From NCBI GenBank assembly GCA_004524595.1, contig SDOA01000005.1, positions 1 through 64,000 of the forward strand: a stretch of 64,000 bases of DNA, in the 5' to 3' direction. Position numbers and translations under genes: made by a program. Below are positions 9,388 through 17,657 of this stretch, piece by piece; the stretch's first letter is position 1, and each line of letters opens with the position of its first letter. The DNA is from Candidatus Thorarchaeota archaeon. Lineage in GTDB: Archaea > Asgardarchaeota > Thorarchaeia > Thorarchaeales > Thorarchaeaceae. The notes beneath the pieces were generated by a model. It saw only the letters and a program-made list of their open reading frames with translations. It searched no databases and was not told the DNA's origin.

Positions 9388-11316
9388 ATGAACACTCGAT
9401 GTTCTAGAACTCTGTTGTGTATAATTTTAATCTCTCTCCTTCCAATATTGACAATCGATAACGTATCAGCAACTAGCAATTATCAGCCTGCAGATTCTGT
9501 TGATGACTACCAAGAAATTCAACTACTACCTGATACAATTCTTAGCGAGCTTTATGCACTAGAAGAAAATGATAATCATGGTGTTTTTCAAACAGGGTCA
9601 CTTTCACCAGGTGTGGAATTAACTTGGACACATCAAGAGGGAGTCCAGCTTGATTTTAGATATCCACAAGATAGAACCATGAATCTTCCAGATTGTGAAG
9701 AATATGCTCTTGTGAGTGAATCGTTTAGTTGGAATCTGAATGTGATCCCGACAAAAATTGATGTTTTTGCACGATATGAGGTTCATCTAGAGGGAGACTT
9801 TGACGCCGTTACATATCCAGCTCTCTTCAAAGTCTATTTCTGGATAATAGATTCATCAAATCAATGGACATCTTTGTATAATTCAATCACAGGAACTCCT
9901 GGAACAACAAATATTCATGTCATTCCATCTTTTCAAAAAATCTACAGAGGATGGAATGGTCTAATTGAGGATAATAAGGGAGCGCAAAAAGACCCAACAG
10001 ATGTTTTAAAATTCGCAGTTGGAATTTCACCCACTTATGAATTCTATGAAAATGAAAATAATTACTGGAACTGGATGAATGGAGCGGTTAAAGTCACGGT
10101 GACATCAATAGCTATAGATTGTGTCGTAAATATCAATCCTGAAGAAAAAGAAATGCTAACTCCAACCTATATTGGAGTTAGTGGAACATTATATGACGAC
10201 ATCAGTTCAGATATTACTTTTCTTCGTGATGGATCAGTCTATCTGGTCGGTACATCTTTTTCGGAAGAGAGTAGTCTATTATTGATCAAATGGAGTTCCA
10301 AAGGTAATACTCTTTGGACACGAACTATCAATGGAGATGGTTCATGGAGAGGATTCGGTGTTGCCACAAATGAAGCACATGTTGTTGCTACTGGAGCATT
10401 CGATAAAGGTAATGAATCTGATACAATATTAGCCAAGTGGAATCATAGAGGTGTACTGTTATGGAGTAAGACTATAAACCTCGGTGAGATGGATTATGGT
10501 TACAATGTGGATATCGGAATTGACGGAGCGATATATGTGATTGGAAGCGTACAAGGAAATGTTGCACCAATAGCGTACCTTGCAAAATTCAGTTCAGATG
10601 GCATACTTCTATGGAATCAAACCTGCGGAAACCCGTATTCTGATAGAGCATTGGATATTGGTGTTGATTATGATGGGTATATCTATACTGCTACGTTTCT
10701 AAACATGAGTAAATGGAATTCAGAGGGAATTCTATTGTGGAGTAATGGAGAGGTATTTGGTACTGTGAAGGTTACACGAGATGGAGAATTATATAGTACA
10801 AGAATCTTCTATCCCAGAAATTTAATGCAACAATGGCGTAATGACGGCTCCAAAGGATGGAACATAAGTCTGAGCTATAATCATACATATTTTGGTGAAA
10901 CTTTACTGCAACCAAGACTTCTAGACGTTACGCCCGTAGGTTGGTCATATGTGCTATCTTTTCCGACACAGGGATTATCTGATACATTCATGTCAATTTA
11001 TGATACAGAAGGCTTTCAAATATGGAACCAGACGATTGACCCACAGTATTTGTGTGATCCATATTATTTCCTGAGCGGAAATCCTTTCAGTGTACATGAA
11101 ACGGGATTTGTCTGTTTTGCACCTTCAATAATGACTTCTGATGGTGACCTTGATTTTTGTATTCAGCTATATCTATCAGAAAGACAAGATCCGATAATCA
11201 GTAGTCCACTTACAATTCTAATGATTGGTGTAGCTGCAGTGATTGTTATTGCTATACCTCTCGATTTTATAAGACGTAGGAGAAGATACAAAGAACAGGA
11301 GGAGTTTGAATTTTAG
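9388..11316 (+). CDS. Secreted beta-propeller-like protein with C-terminal membrane anchor
   Basis: The 642-residue protein has an N-terminal signal peptide (residues 1-28, LLCIILISLLPILTI core), a jelly-roll-like region to about residue 250, then repeats of the type AKWNHRGVLLWSKTINxGxxxYG and AKFSSDGILLWNQTCG between about 270 and 540. These are SBBP/PQQ-like propeller blades. A single hydrophobic helix near residues 608-630 followed by RRRRRYK anchors the C-terminus on the cytoplasmic side. I infer an extracellular surface protein that binds other molecules. No enzyme residues can be identified. Confidence 0.78.
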   Translation: MNTRCSRTLLCIILISLLPILTIDNVSATSNYQPADSVDDYQEIQLLPDTILSELYALEENDNHGVFQTGSLSPGVELTWTHQEGVQLDFRYPQDRTMNLPDCEEYALVSESFSWNLNVIPTKIDVFARYEVHLEGDFDAVTYPALFKVYFWIIDSSNQWTSLYNSITGTPGTTNIHVIPSFQKIYRGWNGLIEDNKGAQKDPTDVLKFAVGISPTYEFYENENNYWNWMNGAVKVTVTSIAIDCVVNINPEEKEMLTPTYIGVSGTLYDDISSDITFLRDGSVYLVGTSFSEESSLLLIKWSSKGNTLWTRTINGDGSWRGFGVATNEAHVVATGAFDKGNESDTILAKWNHRGVLLWSKTINLGEMDYGYNVDIGIDGAIYVIGSVQGNVAPIAYLAKFSSDGILLWNQTCGNPYSDRALDIGVDYDGYIYTATFLNMSKWNSEGILLWSNGEVFGTVKVTRDGELYSTRIFYPRNLMQQWRNDGSKGWNISLSYNHTYFGETLLQPRLLDVTPVGWSYVLSFPTQGLSDTFMSIYDTEGFQIWNQTIDPQYLCDPYYFLSGNPFSVHETGFVCFAPSIMTSDGDLDFCIQLYLSERQDPIISSPLTILMIGVAAVIVIAIPLDFIRRRRRYKEQEEFEF

Positions 11317-11391
11317 CGGCTCAGGTTTATTTGCTTTCATGAGTATAGCTACTCAAGAAGCCAGAAGCACATACTAATAAAGTGCTAATGA

Positions 11392-12357
11392 GTGGTCGAT
11401 GGAAAAATGCAGGATTTCATAGCAATTGCAGCACTGTTACGAGAAATTTCTTTTGGTATTTTACTGGCAGGTCTATTCTATACTTTTGGAATGTTTTTCC
11501 TTGGTAGGCTATTCTCAGCAATCGCTGACCATGGCCATGATATAGACCATGATGTTGAACATGACATTGACCATTCTGTAGAACATGGCGATGTGGAACA
11601 TGATATAGACCATGATATAGAACACGATATAGAACATGACTACGATCATGACTTGGACCACGATTTGGATCACGATGTAGAACATGATGTAGAACATGAT
11701 GTGGAGCACGATTATGATCATGATATGGAACAGGACTTAGACCATCAAGTCGAACTAGACTACGACATAGACCATGATATTGAACATGACGTTGACCATG
11801 ATGTTGAGCATGAAGGCGAACATGATACTGAACACGATACAGAACACGATGTAGAAATCGGTCATGAAGCCGAAACTGATCACTCAGGTTTCTTTGAATT
11901 GGAACGTGGTGCTCCATTAGGAGTTACGATAGGCACTAGTTTGGTGCTCTTTGGATTCTTAGGTTCTGTTTTCTATTATGACGGAATTATGATACCTTTT
12001 CCAGGGAAAGTGCTCATTCAAGTGGGCGGTACGGCATTCCTTGTTTGGGCAATGCGAACAATTCTCGGAAAGGTCTTTGTTGAATCAGGATTCAACATTC
12101 AACCGAAACATCTGGTGGGTTTGGAGGTCGAAGCGGCATCTACTATTCGAGATGATTTCGGAGAGATAAGAGTTGATACAGAAATGGGGTTGAGACGTTT
12201 TCATGCTAGACCATTCCAAAAAGGGGTCATATTTCAAAAAGGAACCAAACTATATGTAGTATCAGCTGACGCAAAGTATACCTATGTAGACCCAAGAAAA
12301 GAAGCTGTAAAATGGGTTCAGAAACAGAGCATGGACTCTGAAAAAACAGATCGATAA
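11392..12357 (+). CDS. NfeD-like membrane protein with a long His/Asp/Glu-rich insert
   Basis: The 321-residue protein (GTG start; ATG at 11407 is an alternative) has one hydrophobic helix at about residues 15-42, then an extraordinary stretch at residues 47-164 built almost only of His, Asp and Glu spaced by Val, Ile, Leu or Tyr (units such as DHDVEHD). Two hydrophobic helices follow (about 175-195 and 205-225), then an NfeD-type OB domain (residues 238-300: VGLEVEAASTIRDDFGEIRV ... FQKGTKLYVV). NfeD proteins partner SPFH proteins, and the next gene is a flotillin, as in the yuaF-yuaG pair of Bacillus. The insert is a strong candidate for binding Zn, Ni, Cu or Ca; that is inference. The helix topology is not certain. 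Confidence 0.8.
   Translation: MVDGKMQDFIAIAALLREISFGILLAGLFYTFGMFFLGRLFSAIADHGHDIDHDVEHDIDHSVEHGDVEHDIDHDIEHDIEHDYDHDLDHDLDHDVEHDVEHDVEHDYDHDMEQDLDHQVELDYDIDHDIEHDVDHDVEHEGEHDTEHDTEHDVEIGHEAETDHSGFFELERGAPLGVTIGTSLVLFGFLGSVFYYDGIMIPFPGKVLIQVGGTAFLVWAMRTILGKVFVESGFNIQPKHLVGLEVEAASTIRDDFGEIRVDTEMGLRRFHARPFQKGVIFQKGTKLYVVSADAKYTYVDPRKEAVKWVQKQSMDSEKTDR
11530..11883 (+). repeat. Low-complexity coding repeat encoding the His/Asp/Glu-rich region
   Basis: The DNA is an imperfect repetition of 6-12 nt units such as GAACATGATATAGACCATGA. Synonymous variation (gat/gac, cat/cac) is abundant between units, so the tract has been kept as protein sequence and is not a fresh microsatellite. Long antisense open frames over this tract are by-products of its composition. 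Confidence 0.85.
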
Positions 12358-12603
12358 ATAAACACTCTGCGCATATTTATATCTCCTCAGGACAAAGACT
12401 ACACAAGTGTATCTTAACGCAGATTTCTGACTGCTCAAAGAGAAATGCTATGGAAGGAAGGAATCAGAGATCCGGGAGGAATAATATCTACTGATTCTGA
12501 CCGAAAGGGTGTGGAGTTAAACAACCACAGTACAATTCTCAAGTAGTAGGAAGAAGAAGCTAGAAGATGCAATAAACGGATAAAAGTGTGAGTAGGAATA
12601 CAA

Positions 12604-13932
12604 ATGCAAGCGGATTTAGTGAATTGGTTCGCTCAAAACCCAGCGCTTTCGGTAGCAATGGTAATTATTCTATTCGTATTATTATTAGCTTTTTACATAA
12701 AGAAATACGTAAAGATCTTTGACCCAAACATCTTCTACGTTCACTTACGTAAAGGTAAGGCCAAGAAGCAAGGAGAGGGCGGCATGGTCATAAGAATCCC
12801 ATTTTTGGACAGGATTCTTGCAGTGGATAGAACCGTTCAGCAGTTGAACATTTCAGCTGAGTCAGTATTATCAAAAGAGAAACAAAAGATTCGTCTGAAT
12901 GCGGTACTACAGTGGCAAGCGGAAAACGCTATTGCTACAATTAACAATGTCACATGGAAAGAAATCCCTGTGAGACTTACAGCTATTATTGAGTCAGTCA
13001 TTCGTACAGCGTGTGCACAACTCTCAGTAGAAGAAATCCTTGAGGAGCGGCAACTTATCATTGAGGCTGTAAAGAAAGAATTGATAGATATCGTTTCAGA
13101 ATGGGGTTTGAAGGTAGTTACTGTCGAGCTTGTTGATGTGTCAGTAGTCAATGATTCATTCCTAAGAGACATGTCAAAACCCAGAGAAGCTGAGATGCAT
13201 CGTCTTGCTCAGATAGCACTTATTGAAGCGGATCAGTCAACCAGTACAAGGGATATCGAGAAGAGCAAAGTTCTTCGTGAGAAAGAAATTGAACGGGATA
13301 AGCTAATCGGTGTTCAAGAGCAACAACAGCTTAGAGACATTCAGGAAGCTGAAAAGCAGCGTGAGCAGAGTGTTTTAGAGATTGCCCTTCAAAAAGACCT
13401 CATGCAGAAGAAATATGAGAAACAACAGGCTGAGGTTGAGGCTGCGAAAGACCTTGAAGTTGCTAAATTATCAGCTGAAGCCGAGAAACAACGTAAGATC
13501 AAGGAAGAGGTTGAGGTACAGGCTCAACGTATTCTTCAGGAGGCACAGGCGGATGCTGAGAGCATCAGAGTGACAGCAACAGCTGAGTCGGAAAAAATTC
13601 TGAAGGTTACAGCGGCTCAAGCTGAGGGTATCAAAAAGACTCTTGCAGCTGCCAAAGACTATACTCCCCAAGCATTTGCTAGAGATTTCTTACAGATACT
13701 ACCTGAAATCTACAAACAGATTGACATTGGTGACATCACACTCTTCGGAGGTGGTGCTGCTGGAGGAGATGGTACGGAAGAAGGCAGTGGTGGAGCTGGA
13801 GCATTCCAGGTCTTCGGAAATGTGCTACTACCTATGATATTAATGTCGAAGATGATGGGATTTGACTTCAAGAGACTCATGAAGGACGCTCTTGGTGAGA
13901 TGTCAACAGAAGATGAAAAGAAGATAAAATAA
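12604..13932 (+). CDS. Flotillin-like SPFH/band 7 protein
   Basis: The 442-residue protein has an N-terminal membrane helix (residues 14-33), an SPFH/PHB domain (about 45-195, including VVTVELVDVSV), then a long Glu/Ala/Gln-rich coiled coil (about 200-350) typical of flotillins, and a Gly-rich C-terminal segment (LFGGGAAGGDGTEEGSGG) before a final hydrophobic patch. Flotillins form oligomeric scaffolds at membranes. It follows the NfeD-like gene in the same direction with 246 bp between, which matches the conserved NfeD-flotillin association. The intervening sequence has no convincing ORF. Confidence 0.9.
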   Translation: MQADLVNWFAQNPALSVAMVIILFVLLLAFYIKKYVKIFDPNIFYVHLRKGKAKKQGEGGMVIRIPFLDRILAVDRTVQQLNISAESVLSKEKQKIRLNAVLQWQAENAIATINNVTWKEIPVRLTAIIESVIRTACAQLSVEEILEERQLIIEAVKKELIDIVSEWGLKVVTVELVDVSVVNDSFLRDMSKPREAEMHRLAQIALIEADQSTSTRDIEKSKVLREKEIERDKLIGVQEQQQLRDIQEAEKQREQSVLEIALQKDLMQKKYEKQQAEVEAAKDLEVAKLSAEAEKQRKIKEEVEVQAQRILQEAQADAESIRVTATAESEKILKVTAAQAEGIKKTLAAAKDYTPQAFARDFLQILPEIYKQIDIGDITLFGGGAAGGDGTEEGSGGAGAFQVFGNVLLPMILMSKMMGFDFKRLMKDALGEMSTEDEKKIK

Positions 13933-13953
13933 AGAAGTAATAAGGGACAGATC

Positions 13954-13987
13954 GTACCCAAGTCTGTTTCAACGACAGACTAGGTAC
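13954..13987. terminator. Hairpin between convergent flotillin and TusA genes
   Basis: GTACC...AGTCTGT pairs with ACAGACT...GGTAC around the loop TTCAACG. A T-rich stretch follows on the plus strand (gatttttatt). It lies between two convergent stops and can serve both strands. Confidence 0.6.
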
Positions 13988-14019
13988 CTCTTCCCTTCAT
14001 TCTGATTTTTATTAAAAGA

Positions 14020-14259
14020 TTATTTGACTCGTCTAATGTACCAGATGAGCTTGTCGCCTTCTTCAACCATTTCAATGATCTCATTGCCACTTCTTTCTGC
14101 CCAAGCAGGAAAGTCCTTTTTTGTGCCAATGTCTGTGGCAATCACTTTGAGTATCTGTCCAATTTCAATTTGCTGGACTTCCTTCTTTGTCTTTAAGATA
14201 GGCATAGGACATCTGAGCCCTGATGCGTCAAATTCAGCTGCAATTTCATGGTCTGCCAT
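14020..14259 (-). CDS. TusA/SirA-family sulfur carrier
   Basis: The 79-residue protein has the family signature near the N-terminus, FDASGLRCPMPILKTKKEV, with the sulfur-carrying Cys in CPMP, and the usual ending of small TusA proteins. TusA-type proteins accept persulfide sulfur and pass it on, often to DsrE-type proteins. A DsrE-family gene sits about 600 bp away on the other strand. The start ATG at 14259 is clear. The exact acceptor pathway (tRNA thiolation, molybdopterin or other) cannot be told. Confidence 0.9.
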   Translation of the reverse strand: MADHEIAAEFDASGLRCPMPILKTKKEVQQIEIGQILKVIATDIGTKKDFPAWAERSGNEIIEMVEEGDKLIWYIRRVK

Positions 14260-14473
14260 TGTTATATCGCCTTTCTTTGTCGTTTTATGGACAGTTTTTA
14301 TGCCTTTCTCTAGTACGAAAAGATACTATCATTACTGAACTTTATTATGTTCGAAATCGAACATTGAAATCATCGTATAGTTACACAGCTTAACCGTCGC
14401 CAAGTCAAAATGTTCCTTTTCCGACATATTTATCTATTGTTATATTAGCTCTTGGAATAATAGGTGTATTAAA

Positions 14474-14869
14474 ATGGCACTCTTTCAATTCATACTGTTC
14501 GTTGTTCTAGCACTGAACATCAGTGCGATGTTCTCTGGCTTCATGCTGGCTAGGAGAATGGGCTTTTACTTAATGAATCAGGTCATGGCACTAATGTTCG
14601 CTATGATGGTAGGCATTGGTGCTCTGGTTGTAGGACTCTTCATGTTCCCAGCTGTACCAGCAATGTTTGATCTGCTTCATATCATAATAGTGATAGACTT
14701 TATCCTAATCTTATTGGCAACCCTAATGCAGTTCGGTCAGATTCTACCCATTCTGCTCAAGACAATGCAAGGCGGTCCTTTTCACAGCTCGCACATGACC
14801 AATCTCTTGGTTACGCTGTTCACTCTTCTTGGACTTGTAATATACTACACAGAATTAGCTATCATATAG
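14474..14869 (+). CDS. Four-helix membrane protein of unknown function
   Basis: The 131-residue protein is almost wholly hydrophobic, with helices at about residues 4-25, 33-58, 65-88 and 106-130. The first half is unusually rich in Met (GFMLARRMGFYLMNQVMALMFAMMVGIG). There are no Cys residues. It lies 15 bp upstream of the DsrE gene with a shared direction, so the two form an operon. I do not recognise the family; a role in sulfur compound transport is possible only by context. Confidence 0.7.
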   Translation: MALFQFILFVVLALNISAMFSGFMLARRMGFYLMNQVMALMFAMMVGIGALVVGLFMFPAVPAMFDLLHIIIVIDFILILLATLMQFGQILPILLKTMQGGPFHSSHMTNLLVTLFTLLGLVIYYTELAII

Positions 14870-14884
14870 GAGATGAAATAACAA

Positions 14885-15247
14885 ATGCCTAGTTTATACA
14901 TAATTGGTCAATGGGGACCTGAAGCCGCAGAACGCTGCTATGGTCCTTTTGTAACTGGTACTACTGCACAAACTCTTGATGTCGACGTAACAATCTTCCT
15001 CATGATGGATGGTGTCATGCTGATGAAGAAGGGAGCAGCTGAGAAGGTTAAAGCACCTGGTTTCCCACCACTTGCTGAACTCATCAATACCTTCCTTGAG
15101 AGTGGTGGAAAGATTCAGGTCTGCTCAAACTCTGTCGAGTTTCGTGGAATTAAACAGGAACACTTGAGAGACCCCAGAATCGAGATTGCAGGAGCTGCAA
15201 CAATGGTTGACGATGTGCTAAAACACGATCGTACGATGTATTTCTAA
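14885..15247 (+). CDS. DsrE-family protein
   Basis: The 120-residue protein follows the small DsrE/TusD alpha/beta pattern: a first strand and glycine turn (LYIIGQWGPEAAERC), a hydrophobic strand with DVTIFLMMDGVMLM, a helix LAELINTFLESGG and the strand KIQVCSNSVEFRG, whose Cys is the usual candidate sulfur-binding residue. The C-terminal AGAATMVDDVL helix completes the fold. A good ribosome site (AGGAG) precedes the ATG. With TusA nearby it suggests a persulfide relay. Confidence 0.85.
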   Translation: MPSLYIIGQWGPEAAERCYGPFVTGTTAQTLDVDVTIFLMMDGVMLMKKGAAEKVKAPGFPPLAELINTFLESGGKIQVCSNSVEFRGIKQEHLRDPRIEIAGAATMVDDVLKHDRTMYF

Positions 15248-15260
15248 ACAGAATATTGTT

Positions 15261-15292
15261 GAGGGGTTCAACTCCTCATCTTCTTTTTTTTC
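15261..15292 (+). terminator. Intrinsic-type terminator after the DsrE gene
   Basis: GAGGGG and CTCCTC form a stem around the loop TTCAA, followed by a run of eight T. It ends the 14474-15247 operon just before the convergent kinase gene. Confidence 0.7.
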
Positions 15293-15305
15293 AATGTAAG
15301 ATGGA

Positions 15306-17081
15306 TTATAGGAAGTCAGGATAGCAACTACGCATGGCTAGATTAAGTACTGCTGTTCGTATCGATTCCTCGGTGATAAAGCCAGTGAGTTCATGGTTAC
15401 ATATCTTAATCAAAGGAACCATAGGTAAGGAACTTCTATCGACTTCTGTGCTGGGATCATCAACATTGACCAACTCAACAATAGATCGTGGTACACTGAG
15501 TTCATCAAGAACGGACATCATTGTCTCAAACGCAGGTTCACAAAACACACAGTGATTGGATTTGTAGAAAGTTATGCAAGTCGTTCTTCCGCAGGGAAGA
15601 TCTTTTGTTTCGACCCACATTGGAAACATGATAACAAATCTCGCACCTTGCGTACTATCACCTTTGATGTGATCCTCCACTCTTATTCGACCACCCAGAT
15701 TCCTAACGATTTGATCAACCAAAGTTAAGCCTAGACCTCTTCCAACCATCTGATCATCTGGACTTCCAGTGCGTCGAAAGATGAATTCTTTTGTTGCATC
15801 AGGAACTCCGGGACCTTTATCTGTAAACTCAAGACGGACCATCTTCAAGTTCTTAATCGTCTCTGCATTTACTTCTATTTCAACTGGATTTTTTTCATCA
15901 AATGTCATTGCATTGTGGATGATGTTGAAACAGATATGATGAACATATTCATGTCCAGCAATTTTGAATTGTCCTTTCTGGATATTAGTCTTCAATGAAA
16001 GTTTCTTCCATGGGAAATCCTGCTCTACTGCAAACTTTGCCATTTGTATATAATCGAAAATATCAACTTCTTCAGCAATTGGTGGGGATTCACTCAGACG
16101 AAGAAGGGCTCTCATATTTGCAGTCATTCGTGCGGAACGTCTAATATGCCAGCTTGCCTGTTGCATCATAGATTGAAAATTATCTGGAATGTCAGGAGAA
16201 GTTTCTACGAGACCCAGCGAAAAGAGAAGACTCTGATTAATGTTGTTTAAATCATGGGTCATGACTTCAAGATACAGATTAGCCCGTTCACGTTCATGGT
16301 ATTCACGAGCTTCAGCATTCTTCCTACGGTCAATATCTATCGCCATCAATGCAATATTGGATGATTTATCGGGATACTCAAGACGATTTGCAGTAACACT
16401 AACCCAAGTAGCGCGACCATCTGACCGCTGAAATTGCATTTCGAAATCTTCAAGGCTCTTTCCTTGTGCAACCTCAGATACAATCTGATTTACAATCTCG
16501 TTTTGGTTATCACCATGTATGAACGTAGAGAGATTCCTTCGAAGCAAATCATCTCCATTATACCCCAATAGGTATTCAGCTGCTTTATTAATCTGAAGTA
16601 TGTTTCCACGGACGCTTAGTGTAAAGTATGCGATTGGAGATGAATCAAAGAGAGCTCTATATCGGCTCTCAGATGCATCAATTGCGGCTTCAAGTTCTAT
16701 CTGGTCCGAAATGTCCCTGACTATTCCAAGAGTGGCTGGTAAGCCAGATACAATAAAGTACGATGTTCTTATCTCTACGTTAAGGGTTTGTCCATTCTTT
16801 ATCTGTAAGCAGGCTCTGAAACTGGGTCGGTCGACTTCGCCCCAATGTGCTGACTCTTGTGCCTCTTGATAGAAGTGAGCTGAAGCAATATCCAAAAGCG
16901 TGCCTACTGGTTTTCCTATGAGTTCGCCTTCATCATAACCAAGCATTCTCAATAATGCAGGATTCACTAAGATGATTTTTTCTTCTTGGACGACAATAAT
17001 GCCATCGTTAGCCATCATGATCATATCTTGATACTGATCAAATGATTCGCGATGTGTTTCAGAGTCTTCCTGTTCTTGCAA
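15306..17081 (-). CDS. PAS-PAS histidine kinase fused to a thioredoxin-like domain
   Basis: The 591-residue soluble protein has two PAS domains (about 12-128 and 135-252), a DHp helix with the phosphoacceptor His276 in VMTHDLNNINQ, and a HATPase domain: Asn390 (N box), DKGPG at 421-425 and GRGLGL at 447-452. So the kinase core looks intact. After the usual end of the kinase (MFPMW at 488) about 95 residues remain that read as a thioredoxin/glutaredoxin fold: a strand TCITFYKSNH, the motif CVFC (Cys511, Cys514), and a cis-Pro type MVPLIKI (Pro556). The start is TTG at 17081, with GGCGG about nine bases upstream. I infer a cytosolic redox-responsive sensor. No cognate receiver gene is adjacent. 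Confidence 0.85.
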   Translation of the reverse strand: MQEQEDSETHRESFDQYQDMIMMANDGIIVVQEEKIILVNPALLRMLGYDEGELIGKPVGTLLDIASAHFYQEAQESAHWGEVDRPSFRACLQIKNGQTLNVEIRTSYFIVSGLPATLGIVRDISDQIELEAAIDASESRYRALFDSSPIAYFTLSVRGNILQINKAAEYLLGYNGDDLLRRNLSTFIHGDNQNEIVNQIVSEVAQGKSLEDFEMQFQRSDGRATWVSVTANRLEYPDKSSNIALMAIDIDRRKNAEAREYHERERANLYLEVMTHDLNNINQSLLFSLGLVETSPDIPDNFQSMMQQASWHIRRSARMTANMRALLRLSESPPIAEEVDIFDYIQMAKFAVEQDFPWKKLSLKTNIQKGQFKIAGHEYVHHICFNIIHNAMTFDEKNPVEIEVNAETIKNLKMVRLEFTDKGPGVPDATKEFIFRRTGSPDDQMVGRGLGLTLVDQIVRNLGGRIRVEDHIKGDSTQGARFVIMFPMWVETKDLPCGRTTCITFYKSNHCVFCEPAFETMMSVLDELSVPRSIVELVNVDDPSTEVDRSSLPMVPLIKICNHELTGFITEESIRTAVLNLAMRSCYPDFL

Positions 17082-17282
17082 TGTTAAGGCCGCCTAGAGA
17101 TTCTACACCAATCGAATTTTGTTATTCTAATTTGCTGATTGGGTATCTATCGCTCAGATTCTACGGTCCCGGTTCGGTGATAGAATCACATGACTTGTGT
17201 AGATAATACTTGTTTGTGTGAAATGAATCATGAATTAGGAATCTTTCTGTTCCTAAAACAAAATGCTTTTTAGCAAACATCC

Positions 17283-17318
17283 AAACATTCAAACAGTTGT
17301 ACAATCGTTTGAATGTTT
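17283..17318. promoter_or_regulatory. Perfect 12-bp inverted repeat, probable ArsR operator
   Basis: AAACATTCAAAC and GTTTGAATGTTT are exact reverse complements separated by 12 bp. The right arm covers the annotated ATG at 17313, and a T-rich TATA-like element (GCTTTTTAG) lies about 20 bp upstream. A bound regulator would block transcription start. ArsR/SmtB proteins typically bind such imperfect or perfect inverted repeats in their own promoter. Confidence 0.75.
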
Positions 17319-17657
17319 ATGGTGGTGGATTTGTCAGTCAAAAAATCTCGGTCACGAATTATTTTGAAGTTTGAAGAAGATGAGCTTGCTAATGTTGTAA
17401 CTATATTCAAAGCGTTAGCTGACCCTTCACGACTCAGAATTATTGCGGCACTCACCAGAAATCAGGATCTCTGTGTTTCAGATTTAGCTGATCTATTGAC
17501 AATGTCAGTGAGCCGAGTAAGTCATCACCTTAGCATGCTCGAAAATCTTGGTTTTATGAAACATAAACAAACAGGAAAACAAGTCTATTACAGAATTGAT
17601 GATGATTGTATAACAGATATTATGGCGAGGGCGCAAGAACATGTTAGAGGAAATTAA
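17313..17657 (+). CDS. ArsR/SmtB-family metal-responsive repressor
   Basis: The 114-residue winged-helix protein has the family pattern FKALADPSRLRIIAALTRNQ, then LCVSDLADLLTMSVSRVSHHLSMLENLGF with the recognition helix SVSRVSHHLSML, and a wing KQVYYRI. Cys in LCVSDLA is in the place of the alpha-3 metal-sensing Cys of ArsR/CadC; His and Asp near the C-terminus (DDDCITDIM) could give an alpha-5 site. It overlaps the P-type ATPase gene by 17 bp and is preceded by a perfect inverted repeat, so it is almost certainly the local Zn/Cd repressor. ATG at 17313 or 17319 could be the start. Confidence 0.92.
   Translation: MFMVVDLSVKKSRSRIILKFEEDELANVVTIFKALADPSRLRIIAALTRNQDLCVSDLADLLTMSVSRVSHHLSMLENLGFMKHKQTGKQVYYRIDDDCITDIMARAQEHVRGN

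Noticed and set aside
11417..11917. Long minus-strand open frames of His/Arg-rich peptide opposite the NfeD-like gene
   Set aside because: They are antisense to a low-complexity tract whose codons (GAT/CAT) avoid stops in the other frames; there is no ribosome site and the plus strand has a clear domain protein.
12358..12603. Small frame between the NfeD-like and flotillin genes
   Set aside because: The 33-codon frame lacks a ribosome site and any conserved feature; the region looks like an ordinary promoter/leader.
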